A DNA stretch of 61,085 nucleotides from an uncultured Spartobacteria bacterium (GTDB lineage Bacteria > Verrucomicrobiota > Verrucomicrobiia > Chthoniobacterales > Terrimicrobiaceae). Positions 52,354 to 60,963 of this stretch are shown one piece after another. Positions within the stretch are counted from its first letter, which is position 1. Each line of letters begins with the position of its first letter. Location: contig CALFPA010000124.1 of assembly GCA_937919825.1 (NCBI GenBank), positions 1-61,085 of the forward strand. The letters run 5' to 3'. Position numbers and translations under genes: made by a program. Under the pieces are notes generated by a model. It did not search any database, was not told the DNA's origin, and saw only the letters and a program-made list of their open reading frames with translations.

Positions 52354-54123
52354 ATGAGCGCCATCACAGCCGAAGCACCCGCCGAAACAAGCCACCAGCA
52401 CCACGACGACCACCAGGAGGTCGGATTCGTCAAAAAATACCTCTGGACCTACGACCACAAAATGATCGCGCTCCAATACCTCTGGACCGCGCTCGCTTTC
52501 CTCTTCATCGGCGGAGCGCTGGCTATGGGAGTTCGCTGGCAACTCGGCTTCCCCGGCGTTCCAATTCCGTTCATCGGCAATCTCCTTCCATCCACGGTTG
52601 CCGTGGACGGCTCGATCATCCCCGGTGGCTACAACATGCTTGTGACCATGCACGCCACGGTCATGGTTTTCTTCGTGGTTATGCCACTGCTCATCGGAAC
52701 ATTTGGAAACTACCTCATTCCGCTCCAAATCGGCGCGGGCGACATGGCGTTCCCGCTACTTAACGAGGTTAGCTACTGGCTTTATGTGCTCTCCGGCTTT
52801 ATTCTCCTTGCCGCATTCTTCGTTCCCGGAGGCGCACCCGGAACCGGTTGGACAGGTTACGCACCGCTCAGCTCTGTGGCCGCCTATAACGGCACCCCAA
52901 TCGGCCAGAGTCTTTGGGGCGTGGCGCTGTTCGTAAACGGCCTTTCCTCGATTGCCGGCGCGACGAATTACATCACGACGGTCGTGAACATGCGCGCTCC
53001 TGGCATGAGCATGTTCCGGATGCCGCTGCCCGTTTGGTCGCTATTCATTACAGCCATCCTCCTGCTCACTGCCGTGCCGGTTCTTTCCGCCGCAGCGGCG
53101 ATGCTTTTCGCCGACCTCAACTTTGGAACGAGCTTCTTCTCTCCCGCTGGTGGTGGCCAACCCCTCCTCTGGCAGCACCTCTTCTGGTTCTTCGGCCATC
53201 CTGAAGTCTACATCATGATTCTTCCTGCAATGGGTCTGACCTCGGAAATTCTTGCGACTTTCTCTCGCAAACCAATCTTCGGTTACAAAGCGATGGTTTA
53301 CGCCATGATTGCCATCGGATTCCTCGGTTACATCGTGTGGGGTCACCACATGTTCGTCAGCGGCATGAACCTCACCCTGAGCGCGGCTTTCTCGGTTTCG
53401 ACCATGATTATCGCCGTTCCTTCGGCCATCAAAACCTTCAACTGGATGGGCACCGTATGGCGCGGATCGATTGAGTTCACCACACCGATGTGCTTCGCGC
53501 TGGCCTTCGTCTCGATGTTCGTCATTGGCGGTCTGAGCGGCATTTTCATGGCCTCCACGCCGGTCGACCTATTCGTTCACCACACCTACTTCATCGTCGC
53601 GCACTTCCACTATGTGCTCTTCGGCGGAAGTATCTTCTCGATCTACGGAGCCATCTATTTCTGGTTCCCGAAAATGTTTGGTAAAATGCTGAACGAAACG
53701 CTCGGCAAGGTTCACTTCTTCGCCACCTTGATTTTCTTCAACTTGACCTTCTTCCCGATGCACAACCTCGGCCTCGGCGGAATGATGCGCCGTATCGCGG
53801 ATCCGACCGTTTACGATCACCTGCGCCAGCTTCAACCGCTCAATGTGCTCTGCACCATCGGTGCGATCGGCCTCGGCTTCTCGACCTTCCTCTTCATCTG
53901 GAATGTCGTGATCAGCCTCCGCAACGGCAAAAAGGCTCCGGAAAATCCTTGGCTCTCGAACACACTCGAGTGGACCATTCCATCGCCTCCCGGGCACGGC
54001 AACTTCCCGAAAACCCCGACTGTCTACCACGGCCCCTACGAATACAGCGTTCCCGGTATCGAGAAGGATTACCTCCCGCAAAACGAGCCAGCGCCAGACA
54101 GCGCCCGCTTGGAGTCGCACTAA
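52354..54123 (+). CDS. ctaD: Cytochrome c oxidase subunit I (aa3 type)
   Basis: 589 residues. Proton-pumping heme-copper oxidase. Heme and copper ligands: His in MLVTMHATVMVF, FFGHPEVYIMILP (CuB His, cross-linked Tyr, and Glu of the D-channel in A1-type), WGHHMFVSGMN, and HHTYFIVAHFHYVLFGG. Twelve membrane segments expected. ATG 52354 chosen; leader CAACAACTCCACA has no Shine-Dalgarno. Followed 12 bp later by ctaA. No ctaC upstream. Confidence 0.97.
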   Translation: MSAITAEAPAETSHQHHDDHQEVGFVKKYLWTYDHKMIALQYLWTALAFLFIGGALAMGVRWQLGFPGVPIPFIGNLLPSTVAVDGSIIPGGYNMLVTMHATVMVFFVVMPLLIGTFGNYLIPLQIGAGDMAFPLLNEVSYWLYVLSGFILLAAFFVPGGAPGTGWTGYAPLSSVAAYNGTPIGQSLWGVALFVNGLSSIAGATNYITTVVNMRAPGMSMFRMPLPVWSLFITAILLLTAVPVLSAAAAMLFADLNFGTSFFSPAGGGQPLLWQHLFWFFGHPEVYIMILPAMGLTSEILATFSRKPIFGYKAMVYAMIAIGFLGYIVWGHHMFVSGMNLTLSAAFSVSTMIIAVPSAIKTFNWMGTVWRGSIEFTTPMCFALAFVSMFVIGGLSGIFMASTPVDLFVHHTYFIVAHFHYVLFGGSIFSIYGAIYFWFPKMFGKMLNETLGKVHFFATLIFFNLTFFPMHNLGLGGMMRRIADPTVYDHLRQLQPLNVLCTIGAIGLGFSTFLFIWNVVISLRNGKKAPENPWLSNTLEWTIPSPPGHGNFPKTPTVYHGPYEYSVPGIEKDYLPQNEPAPDSARLESH

Positions 54124-54135
54124 GCGCGTCCGCGA

Positions 54136-55182
54136 ATGGACGCCACCCGCTCGCCGATCAGTTCACGCCGCGTCGCCTTGCACTACTGGTGCATGGCGAC
54201 TTGGATGGCGACTTTCGTGCTCCTCTGCAGCGGCGGCATCGTGACCTCAAAGGGGGTAGGAATGTCGGTTCCCGACTGGCCGACCACTTTCGGCTATAAC
54301 ATGTTTTTCTTTCCGATCTCGAGCTGGGTCGGCGGAATTTTTCACGAACATCTCCACCGGCTCATCGCCTCGGGGATCGGCCTGATGACCATGATCCTGA
54401 CGGTTTCGACTCTGGCTGTGGAACCTCGCCGCTGGGTCAAAAACCTCGCCGCGATCGCCTTCATCGCTGTCTGCATCCAAGGCCTCCTCGGCGGCCTCCG
54501 CGTTTCGCTCTTCAAAAACGAAATCGGCATCTTCCACGGCATGCTCGCCCAATCGTTTTTCTGCCTGCTGGGCATCCTCACCGTCAGCACCAGCCCGCGA
54601 TTCCTTCGTGGAAATTGGGACCTCTTCCTCCCCCACCCATTCCTGAAAAAAATCGTCCTGCTCGCGACCGCGCTGATTTTTGTCCAACTCGCCCTTGGCG
54701 CCTCGATGCGCCACGCACACCTCGGCCTCTCGATTCCTGACTTCCCTCTGGCCTACGGAAACATTCTGCCCGACACCTCCGCTCCAACGATTGAAAAAAT
54801 CAACGAAGCCCGCTTGGCCGATAGCCAAATGCCAACCACGGCTGCCCAAATCTGGCTCCAAATGGCCCACCGCACGATGGCGTTCGTGATTCTCGGCGTC
54901 GTCGTCGCTGTGGCCGCGCTCACTTTTTCAAACCCCATCGCCCGCGCCGCCTCCGCGTGGGGAGCGGCTTGGCTGGGGATGATCCTTTGCCAAGTTGCGC
55001 TTGGCGCCTGGACCGTTTGGTCGAACAAAGCGGCCGATGTCGCCACCGCCCACATGGCCCTCGGCGCCCTGTCCTTGGTCGTCGGCGTGATTTTCACTTT
55101 CCGCTTGTTCCGCGCCTCGGACAGCAACCGCTTCACGGTGCCTGACGACCTCCACTCCTCCAATCTGACCCGCGTCGCATGA
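54136..55182 (+). CDS. ctaA: Heme A synthase (COX15/CtaA)
   Basis: 348 residues, eight membrane segments. Converts heme O to heme A. Seen: VLLCSGGIVTSKGVGMSVPD, FHEHLHRLIASGIGL, the second-half pair QMAHRTMAFVIL and ATAHMALGAL, and LGLSIPDFPLAYG. ctaB begins at its stop (ATGA). In the operon with the oxidase it serves. Confidence 0.93.
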   Translation: MDATRSPISSRRVALHYWCMATWMATFVLLCSGGIVTSKGVGMSVPDWPTTFGYNMFFFPISSWVGGIFHEHLHRLIASGIGLMTMILTVSTLAVEPRRWVKNLAAIAFIAVCIQGLLGGLRVSLFKNEIGIFHGMLAQSFFCLLGILTVSTSPRFLRGNWDLFLPHPFLKKIVLLATALIFVQLALGASMRHAHLGLSIPDFPLAYGNILPDTSAPTIEKINEARLADSQMPTTAAQIWLQMAHRTMAFVILGVVVAVAALTFSNPIARAASAWGAAWLGMILCQVALGAWTVWSNKAADVATAHMALGALSLVVGVIFTFRLFRASDSNRFTVPDDLHSSNLTRVA

Positions 55183-56069
55183 AGCCCGCTACCGCGACCA
55201 CAGATTTGCAAAAGATCGGCCTCCTCGACGATGTCATGGAACTCGTCAAAGCGCGCCTCTCGCTTCTCGTTCTTCTTACCACACTCGTCGGCTTCCTGAT
55301 CGCCTGGCGCGGCCCGATGGATTGGGTGCTTCTCACCGCCACGCTCCTCGGCACCGCCCTCTGCGCCGGCGGAGCCGCCGCACTCAATCAATGGATGGAA
55401 CGCGATATCGACGCCCGGATGAAGCGCACCCGTGAGCGTCCCCTCCCCGGCGGCCGGATGTCTCCGCGCGATGCCCTGCTTTTCGGCCTGCTCTTTTCCC
55501 TCACCGGTATCGCGATTCTCGGGCTCTTTACGAATCTCCGCGCCGCGTTCCTCGCGTTTGCCACCATCGCCATCTACATCATCGTCTACACTCCGATGAA
55601 GCGGATGAGTTCGCTGAATACCATCGTCGGTGCGGTTCCCGGTGCGCTCCCGCCGCTCATTGGCTGGGTCGCCGCGCGCGGCAGTTACGGCCTCGAGGGC
55701 GGCCTTCTTTTCGCCACCCTCTTTTTCTGGCAAATGCCCCACTTCCTCGCCATCGCCTGGATGTTTCGCGATGACTACAAAGCCGGCGGCTGCGTGATGC
55801 TCACGGACAACGACTCCGACGGCTCCATGACCGGCCGCCAAGCCCTGCTCTACTCGATCTGCCTCCTTGTCATCTCGCTCCTGCCCGGCTTCCTCGGCTT
55901 CAACTCACCGTTTTATTTCTACGGCGCGCTTCTGCTAGGTCTCGGATTTTCGGCCTTCTCGGCGATCTTCCTCATCCGCCGCGACCGCGACTCGGCCCGA
56001 AACCTCTTTTTCGCCTCGATCCTTTACCTCCCGCTTTTGCTCGGCCTCTTGGTCGCCACCCTCCGATGA
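55179..56069 (+). CDS. ctaB: Protoheme IX farnesyltransferase (heme O synthase)
   Basis: 296 residues, UbiA-like membrane enzyme. Aspartate-rich motif NQWMERDIDARMKRTRERP and second loop FRDDYKAGGCVML with YTPMKRMSSLNTIVGAVPGA are clear. Overlaps ctaA by ATGA, and its own stop overlaps a 40-codon gene. Confidence 0.95.
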   Translation: MKPATATTDLQKIGLLDDVMELVKARLSLLVLLTTLVGFLIAWRGPMDWVLLTATLLGTALCAGGAAALNQWMERDIDARMKRTRERPLPGGRMSPRDALLFGLLFSLTGIAILGLFTNLRAAFLAFATIAIYIIVYTPMKRMSSLNTIVGAVPGALPPLIGWVAARGSYGLEGGLLFATLFFWQMPHFLAIAWMFRDDYKAGGCVMLTDNDSDGSMTGRQALLYSICLLVISLLPGFLGFNSPFYFYGALLLGLGFSAFSAIFLIRRDRDSARNLFFASILYLPLLLGLLVATLR

Positions 56070-56188
56070 GCAACAAGCCCCGCCGCGCCAATTTTCGCCT
56101 CATGGTGATCCTCTGGATTTTCGCCGTGGGATTGACCGCGCTCGTTTTAATCCTTATGAACCTCCGAGGGCCACTGACACCGCCCTGA
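56066..56188 (+). CDS. 40-residue single-span membrane peptide in the cox operon
   Basis: Small gene starting at ATG 56066, overlapping the ctaB stop (TGA 56067-56069) by ATGA, ending TGA 56186-56188. Product has a basic head (MSNKPRRANFRL), one membrane helix (about residues 13-31, MVILWIFAVGLTALVLILM) and a short tail. Not recognised. Its position between ctaB and ctaE suggests an assembly or small accessory subunit. Confidence 0.65.
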   Translation: MSNKPRRANFRLMVILWIFAVGLTALVLILMNLRGPLTPP

Positions 56189-56213
56189 TTTTTTAAAAAA
56201 TACCAAACACACC

Positions 56214-56837
56214 ATGTCCAGCGCAGCCCTAACCCACGATTCCCACGACCATCCAAGCGCCCCGCCCGCCGTGGCAAAATTCGGCATGATCATGTTTCTC
56301 ATCTCCGAGGGCATGCTTTTCGCCGGTCTTCTCGGCGGCTATTTCGTCCTACGCTGGGCGGAAGTCGGTTTCCCTTGGCAAGCCGGTCACGCTTGGCCTC
56401 GCGGAGAGGGTGTTCCACTCCTCCCTGTCTTCCTCACCTCGATCAACACGGTGTTTCTGCTCGCCAGCAGCTTCACCTTCCACTTCGCCGAAGTCGCCGT
56501 GGCCAAGCGCAAATCCGGTCTCACTTGGCTCTTTGTCACCATCCTCCTCGGATCCCTCTTCGTCGGCATCCAATGCTACGAGTGGTGGCATCTCCATCAC
56601 GAAGGCCTCTGGTTCAACACCGGCGGCGTTTACGGCTCGAGTTTCTTTTTGATCACTGGATTCCACGGATTGCATGTGGCCATCGGCGTTCTGCTCATCC
56701 TCTGGTGCTTCCTGCGTCAGCTTTTCACGAAGTGCTTTACGCCCGAACACCACCCTGCCCTCGCGAATGTCGCCCTCTACTGGCACTTCGTCGATGTCGT
56801 GTGGCTCTTCGTGCTCACACTTCTCTACTATGTCTGA
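56214..56837 (+). CDS. ctaE: Cytochrome c oxidase subunit III
   Basis: 207 residues, five membrane helices, short form. Seen: FGMIMFLISEGMLFAGLLGGYF, INTVFLLASSFTFHFA, FLITGFHGLHVAIGV and YWHFVDVVWLFVLTLLY, characteristic of subunit III. The His-rich N-terminus (HDSHDHP) is probably not a metal site. Overlaps the SCO gene by 8 bp. Leader is CCAAACACACC. Confidence 0.95.
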   Translation: MSSAALTHDSHDHPSAPPAVAKFGMIMFLISEGMLFAGLLGGYFVLRWAEVGFPWQAGHAWPRGEGVPLLPVFLTSINTVFLLASSFTFHFAEVAVAKRKSGLTWLFVTILLGSLFVGIQCYEWWHLHHEGLWFNTGGVYGSSFFLITGFHGLHVAIGVLLILWCFLRQLFTKCFTPEHHPALANVALYWHFVDVVWLFVLTLLYYV

Positions 56838-57477
56838 CCTCCCGGCTCGCTCCGGGATCAAACCAATCGTCTGGGTCATCGCCTTCGTTGCGGCGGCTCT
56901 CCTCATCGGGCTTGCCTATGTGAGCCTGAAAAACACCCGCCCTGCCGAGCCATCGGCGCCGATGGAAAAGCTCGCGCAGGTCCCGGAGTTCACGCTCACC
57001 GATCAAACCGGCGCCCCCTTCGCCTCCGCCGATCTCAAAGGCAAAATCTGGGTGGCCAATTTCATCTTCACCCGTTGCAAAGGCCCCTGCCCCCTCATCA
57101 TCGCCCGCATGGTCGAGCTCAACGGCAAACTCAAAAAAATCCACGACGGCGTAAAGCTCGTGAGCTTCACCGTTGATCCCGAACACGACACGCCTCAAGT
57201 CCTCGCCAATCTCGGCCAAAATCTCGCCGCCAACCCGCCCGACTGGAAATTCCTCACCGGCTCGCCGGAGGCCATCAACAACATCGTCGTGAAAGGCCTC
57301 CTCCAACCCCTTGCCAAAGAGCCCGACGGCACCCCCGCCCACTCGCAACGCTTCGTCATTGTGGACGGCAAAGGCTGGATTCGCGGCTTTCGCGAGGGCG
57401 AAGACCCCGAGGTCGTCCAAAAGCTCATGGTGGACATCGGCACACTTTTGCGGGAAAATTCCACTATACAAAAATGA
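56830..57477 (+). CDS. SCO1/SenC-family copper chaperone
   Basis: 215 residues, membrane-anchored by one N-terminal helix (about residues 11-31). Thioredoxin fold with TRCKGPCPLI, the CXXXC copper site (ANFIFTRC before it), and AHSQRFVIVDGKG with the late His. Delivers Cu to the CuA site of oxidase subunit II in relatives, although subunit II is not in this operon. ATG 56830 chosen by overlap with ctaE. Confidence 0.92.
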   Translation: MSDLPARSGIKPIVWVIAFVAAALLIGLAYVSLKNTRPAEPSAPMEKLAQVPEFTLTDQTGAPFASADLKGKIWVANFIFTRCKGPCPLIIARMVELNGKLKKIHDGVKLVSFTVDPEHDTPQVLANLGQNLAANPPDWKFLTGSPEAINNIVVKGLLQPLAKEPDGTPAHSQRFVIVDGKGWIRGFREGEDPEVVQKLMVDIGTLLRENSTIQK

Positions 57478-57719
57478 AAACCTTCTCGGCACTCCTCGCT
57501 GTCTTTTTCCTGACCCGCCTGCCCGCAGCCCTGGCTTGCGTCGGTTGCCGCGCTCCGGGCACCGCCGGCCCCGATGAACCGCAAACCATCACCGCCGGCA
57601 TCGCCCTCTCCTGGGGCGTCGTCGGAATGCTCGGCGTCGTTTTTCTGATCGTCACCGGCTTGGTCTATTACATCGTGGATACCTGCCGGAAACTCGACCG
57701 CCAAAATTCGCCGCAATGA
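57474..57719 (+). CDS. Small exported membrane protein with CXXC
   Basis: 81 residues. Signal peptide (MKTFSALLAVFFLTRLPAALA), then CVGCRAPG with a Cys pair, and a second membrane helix (about 46-67). ATGA-type overlaps with both the SCO gene and the DUF420 gene. Could be a copper or redox assembly helper. I do not recognise the family. Confidence 0.7.
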   Translation: MKTFSALLAVFFLTRLPAALACVGCRAPGTAGPDEPQTITAGIALSWGVVGMLGVVFLIVTGLVYYIVDTCRKLDRQNSPQ

Positions 57720-58150
57720 GCGTCTCCGATCTGCCGGCGCTCAACGCCGGACTCAACAGCATCGCGACCCTCCTCCTCCTCGCCGGTTTTATTTGCATCA
57801 AAACCGAACGCAAAATAGCCCACCGCTACTGCATGCTCGGGGCGTTTTTCGTCTCCTGCATTTTCCTCGCCACCTATGTCCTTCACAAATATCTCGTGCA
57901 AGGGGTTCACACCCCCTTCGGCGGCGAAGGCCTCTGGCGCACTTTTTACTACGGGATGCTTTTCTCGCACATCGTCCTCGCCATCGCCATCGTCCCGCTG
58001 ATCCTTGTCACAATGACCCACGCCCTCAAAGGCCGCTTCGAGCGCCACCGCGCCTGGGCCCGCTGGACCTTTCCACTCTGGTTCTATGTCTCCGTCACTG
58101 GAGTGCTGGTTTACTTCATGCTCTACCAGTGGTTCCAAAAGGCGGCGTGA
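57716..58150 (+). CDS. DUF420/CtaM-like membrane protein
   Basis: 144 residues, four membrane helices. Family pattern: LNSIATLLLLAGFICIKTER, HRYCMLGAFFVSCIFLATYV, then FYYGMLFSHIVLAI and RHRAWARWTFPLWFYVSVTG-like end. In Bacillus relatives it assists oxidase assembly. Last gene of the oxidase operon. A repeat pair lies 120 bp downstream. Confidence 0.85.
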   Translation: MSVSDLPALNAGLNSIATLLLLAGFICIKTERKIAHRYCMLGAFFVSCIFLATYVLHKYLVQGVHTPFGGEGLWRTFYYGMLFSHIVLAIAIVPLILVTMTHALKGRFERHRAWARWTFPLWFYVSVTGVLVYFMLYQWFQKAA

Positions 58151-58269
58151 AACATGACGCCGCCGCTTGACCAACTCATTCGCACCGTGCGGCTTTGCTT
58201 TTTTAATGTCACAAAAAGTGACCATATAAAATCCCCCCTCCTCAAAAAAAACGCTCTCTCCCGCGCTAT

Positions 58270-58352
58270 GCGAGGAGGGCTCTGCTTGTCAGAGCCGGAA
58301 CGATGTGTTTGCAAAAGCCGCCCCGTTCCTGACAAGTAGGACCCTCCTGAGC
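58270..58352 (+). repeat. Inverted pair of a hairpin repeat
   Basis: Left arm 58270-58302 (GGAGGGCTCTGCTTGTCAGA, continuing to GCCGGAACG) and right arm 58321-58352 (CCGTTCCTGACAAGTAGGAC, CCTCCTGAGC) are imperfect inverse complements, each with an inner hairpin around CTTGT. A third copy lies in ygfZ (30291-30325). The 233-bp gap 58151-58383 holds nothing else I recognise; the pair could also stop transcription of the oxidase operon. Confidence 0.7.
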
Positions 58353-58383
58353 TAATTACTTAATTACCAACGCTCAAAATTCC

Positions 58384-58806
58384 ATGAACCCGCCTAACAC
58401 CTCCGCCCGCCCGATGGGCCTCTCGCATCCCGGCGTGCTCGACGCCTTCGCCCACGACAAGCGCCGCGACCTTCTCGTGCTCGCCATGTATGAGAGCCGC
58501 CCTTGGAATGGCGACGAACGCCAACTCCAGCAACTCCAGGAAAAACTCAACGCCTACGCGTCCTTCATACTCGACGGCGAAATGGCCGACGCCTTCCCGC
58601 ATTTCGTCGGCAAGCCCGTCGAAATCCAACTCCGCACACGCCACCTACCCGATCCCCTCGCACTCGGTCTGCTCGCCCAAGCCCGAGAACAACTCTCCCT
58701 TCAGAAAATCTCACTCGAGACCATCCAGATCGAGCCGGAATTCGAAGTCCAGCCCGAACCAGCCTCCAGCGGCTGCGGGTGCGGCGCGGGCCATTGCCAA
58801 AGCTGA
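58384..58806 (+). CDS. Conserved small protein, DUF6572-like
   Basis: 140 residues. Helical pattern with LLVLAMYESRPWNGDERQLQ, LQEKLNAYASFILDGEMADA and VEIQLRTRHLPDP suggests a DUF6572-type protein, a call of low certainty. The tail is Cys/Gly-rich (SSGCGCGAGHCQS). No function known. It is 16 bp before the HAD gene, probably cotranscribed. Confidence 0.6.
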   Translation: MNPPNTSARPMGLSHPGVLDAFAHDKRRDLLVLAMYESRPWNGDERQLQQLQEKLNAYASFILDGEMADAFPHFVGKPVEIQLRTRHLPDPLALGLLAQAREQLSLQKISLETIQIEPEFEVQPEPASSGCGCGAGHCQS

Positions 58807-58822
58807 CCGATCCACCCGGACT

Positions 58823-59599
58823 ATGGCCCGAATCAAGCTCCTCAGCACCGACTTCGATGGAACACTGATCGAGCACGGAGCGAACCTTCGATGCACGGCG
58901 GCCATGGCCGAGGTGCTCCTCCACAACAAGCACCAAGGCGGTTTCTGGGCCATCAATACCGGCCGCAGCCTCTGGCACGCCATCGAGGGCCTCGAAGAAT
59001 TCCACCCGCCCGTGCCGCCGGATTTCCTGCTCACCAACGAGCGCGAGATTTTCCACCGAACCTCCGAGGGCCGCTGGGTGCCCGAGCACCACTGGAACCA
59101 CACCTGCATGGAGCGACACGCCGAGCTTTTCGCTCAAGCTGACGACCTCTTCGCCAAAATCCGCACCCACACCACCGAGCATCCCGGCATCAATCTCGTG
59201 GAGGAAAACGACGAACCCGCCGGCGTGATCACCTCGAATGAGAAGGTGATGGAGGAATTTGTCGCGTTTCTTGAAAACGAGATCCGCACTCACCCCGATT
59301 TCTCCTACCAGCGAAATACGATCTACCTCCGCTTCAGCCATCGCGATTACCACAAAGGCTCCGCACTCGCCGAACTCACCCGTCTGATCGGCCTCTCGCG
59401 CGCCGATGTCTTCGCCGCCGGGGACCATTTCAACGACATCCCGATGCTTGATGGACTCCACGCCAGCCACGCCTGCTGCCCATCCAATGCCATTCCCGAA
59501 GTGCGTGAGATCGTCCTCCGCTCGAACGGCCACATCGCCACCAAACGAGCCGCCGACGGCGTGGCCGAGGCTTGGCATTTTTTCGAGAACGCCTCATGA
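58823..59599 (+). CDS. HAD-superfamily hydrolase, Cof-like
   Basis: 258 residues. Motif I LSTDFDGTLIE (Asp10, Asp12), a C2-type cap region, and the late GDHFNDIPMLDG with two Asp. Lysine motif appears in YHKGSALAELTRL. Likely a phosphatase for a sugar or small phosphate ester. ATG 58823 was chosen for the position of motif I. Stop overlaps the next start (ATGA). Confidence 0.85.
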   Translation: MARIKLLSTDFDGTLIEHGANLRCTAAMAEVLLHNKHQGGFWAINTGRSLWHAIEGLEEFHPPVPPDFLLTNEREIFHRTSEGRWVPEHHWNHTCMERHAELFAQADDLFAKIRTHTTEHPGINLVEENDEPAGVITSNEKVMEEFVAFLENEIRTHPDFSYQRNTIYLRFSHRDYHKGSALAELTRLIGLSRADVFAAGDHFNDIPMLDGLHASHACCPSNAIPEVREIVLRSNGHIATKRAADGVAEAWHFFENAS

Positions 59600-60963
59600 C
59601 CGACTCCTTCCGCAAAAAGCTCATCAAAAAACTCGGCGTCGCTGCGGTGATGACATCCCCCGCGCCCGAGTTCGCCTCCGACAAATGGTTCGCCAAAGGC
59701 TCGCCCGAGCTGGTCGTTTTTCCCAAGTCCACCGAGGAAACCTCCTTCGTCCTGCGCGAGGCCTACCGCGCAGGAATCCCAGTCACCCCTCGCGGTGCGG
59801 GCTACGGCTATGTCGGCGGATGCACACCCGTGGCGGGCGGGATCGTGCTGTGCCTCGACCGCATGAACCGCATCCTCGAAATCAACGAGCGCGATTTCGT
59901 CGCCGTCGTCGAGCCGGGCGTCATCACCGAGAAGCTCCAACTCGCCGCCCGCGCCAAAAAACTCTTCTACCCGCCCGACCCCGCGAGCCTGAAGGATTGC
60001 AGCCTCGGCGGGAATATCGCCACCAACGCCGGCGGCCCGCGCTGCCTCAAATACGGCGTCACCCGCAACTATGTCCTCGGCCTCACGGCCGTCCTCCCCG
60101 ATGGCACGATCATTCGTTGCGGCGGCCGCACCCACAAAAACAAAACCGGCTTCGACCTCGTCGGCCTCTTTACCGGCTCGGAAGGCCTGCTCGGCGTCGT
60201 GACCCAAGCCACGCTCCGCCTCCTCCCCCTCCCCCCCGCCCGCGCGGTGCTCACGGCGGGTTTCCCCACGATGAAAAAAGCCGCCGCTGCGATCCAAGCG
60301 GTTTTCGCCGCCGGCTTCCTCCCCGCCGCCGTCGAGGTCGCCGATGAATTCACTCTCGATTCCGCCCGCGCCTACAACCCGAAGGCCGAGTTCCCGCCGG
60401 GCAAAGCCCAATTCATCCTCGAAGTGGACGGCCAACCTGCCAGCGTGAAAAGCGAAGCCGCCTCCCTCGAAAAGCTCCTCAAAAAATCCGGTGCCCTCGG
60501 CATCCGCAAAGCGACCACCGAAAAAACCTGCGAATCCCTCTGGTCCCTCCGCCGCGTCTATTCCCAATCCCTCAAAGCCACCGGCCTCAAGAAACTCAAC
60601 GAGGACATCGTCGTTCCCCGCGGGCGGCTCGTAGACCTCGTGGACTTCGCCGCGCGCCTGCAAAAAAAATCCGGCCTCCCCATTGCCTGCTTCGGCCACG
60701 CGGGCGACGGCAACATTCATGTGAACATCATGGTCGCCGATCCCGAAAATCCCACCGTTCAAAAAAAAGCCAACGCCGCCTTGAACGAACTCTTCCGCCA
60801 AGTCCTCGCCTGGGACGGCGCGATCACCGGCGAGCACGGCATCGGCCTCGCCAAAATGCCTTGGTGGAATCTAGCCGTTCCCCCCGAAACCCGCGAACTC
60901 CACCGCCGCCTCAAATCCGCCCTCGACCCCAAAAGCCTGCTGAATCCGGGGAAGTTTGTTTAA
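59596..60963 (+). CDS. FAD-linked oxidase, GlcD/D-lactate dehydrogenase type
   Basis: 455 residues. FAD-binding PCMH domain (VTPRGAGYGYVGGCTPVAGG, LGGNIATNAGGPRCLKYGVT) and the C-terminal FAD-oxidase domain (GHAGDGNIHVNIM, ITGEHGIGLAKM, LDPKSLLNPGKF). Oxidises a 2-hydroxy acid such as glycolate or D-lactate, by family; partner subunits GlcE/GlcF are not here. ATG 59596 overlaps the HAD stop. Its stop touches a repeat. Confidence 0.9.
   Translation: MTDSFRKKLIKKLGVAAVMTSPAPEFASDKWFAKGSPELVVFPKSTEETSFVLREAYRAGIPVTPRGAGYGYVGGCTPVAGGIVLCLDRMNRILEINERDFVAVVEPGVITEKLQLAARAKKLFYPPDPASLKDCSLGGNIATNAGGPRCLKYGVTRNYVLGLTAVLPDGTIIRCGGRTHKNKTGFDLVGLFTGSEGLLGVVTQATLRLLPLPPARAVLTAGFPTMKKAAAAIQAVFAAGFLPAAVEVADEFTLDSARAYNPKAEFPPGKAQFILEVDGQPASVKSEAASLEKLLKKSGALGIRKATTEKTCESLWSLRRVYSQSLKATGLKKLNEDIVVPRGRLVDLVDFAARLQKKSGLPIACFGHAGDGNIHVNIMVADPENPTVQKKANAALNELFRQVLAWDGAITGEHGIGLAKMPWWNLAVPPETRELHRRLKSALDPKSLLNPGKFV

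Noticed and set aside
57474-57719. Small CXXC protein as a reduced oxidase subunit II
   Set aside because: No CuA motif (CxxxCxxxH/M) or cupredoxin domain; only a signal peptide, CVGC and one helix.
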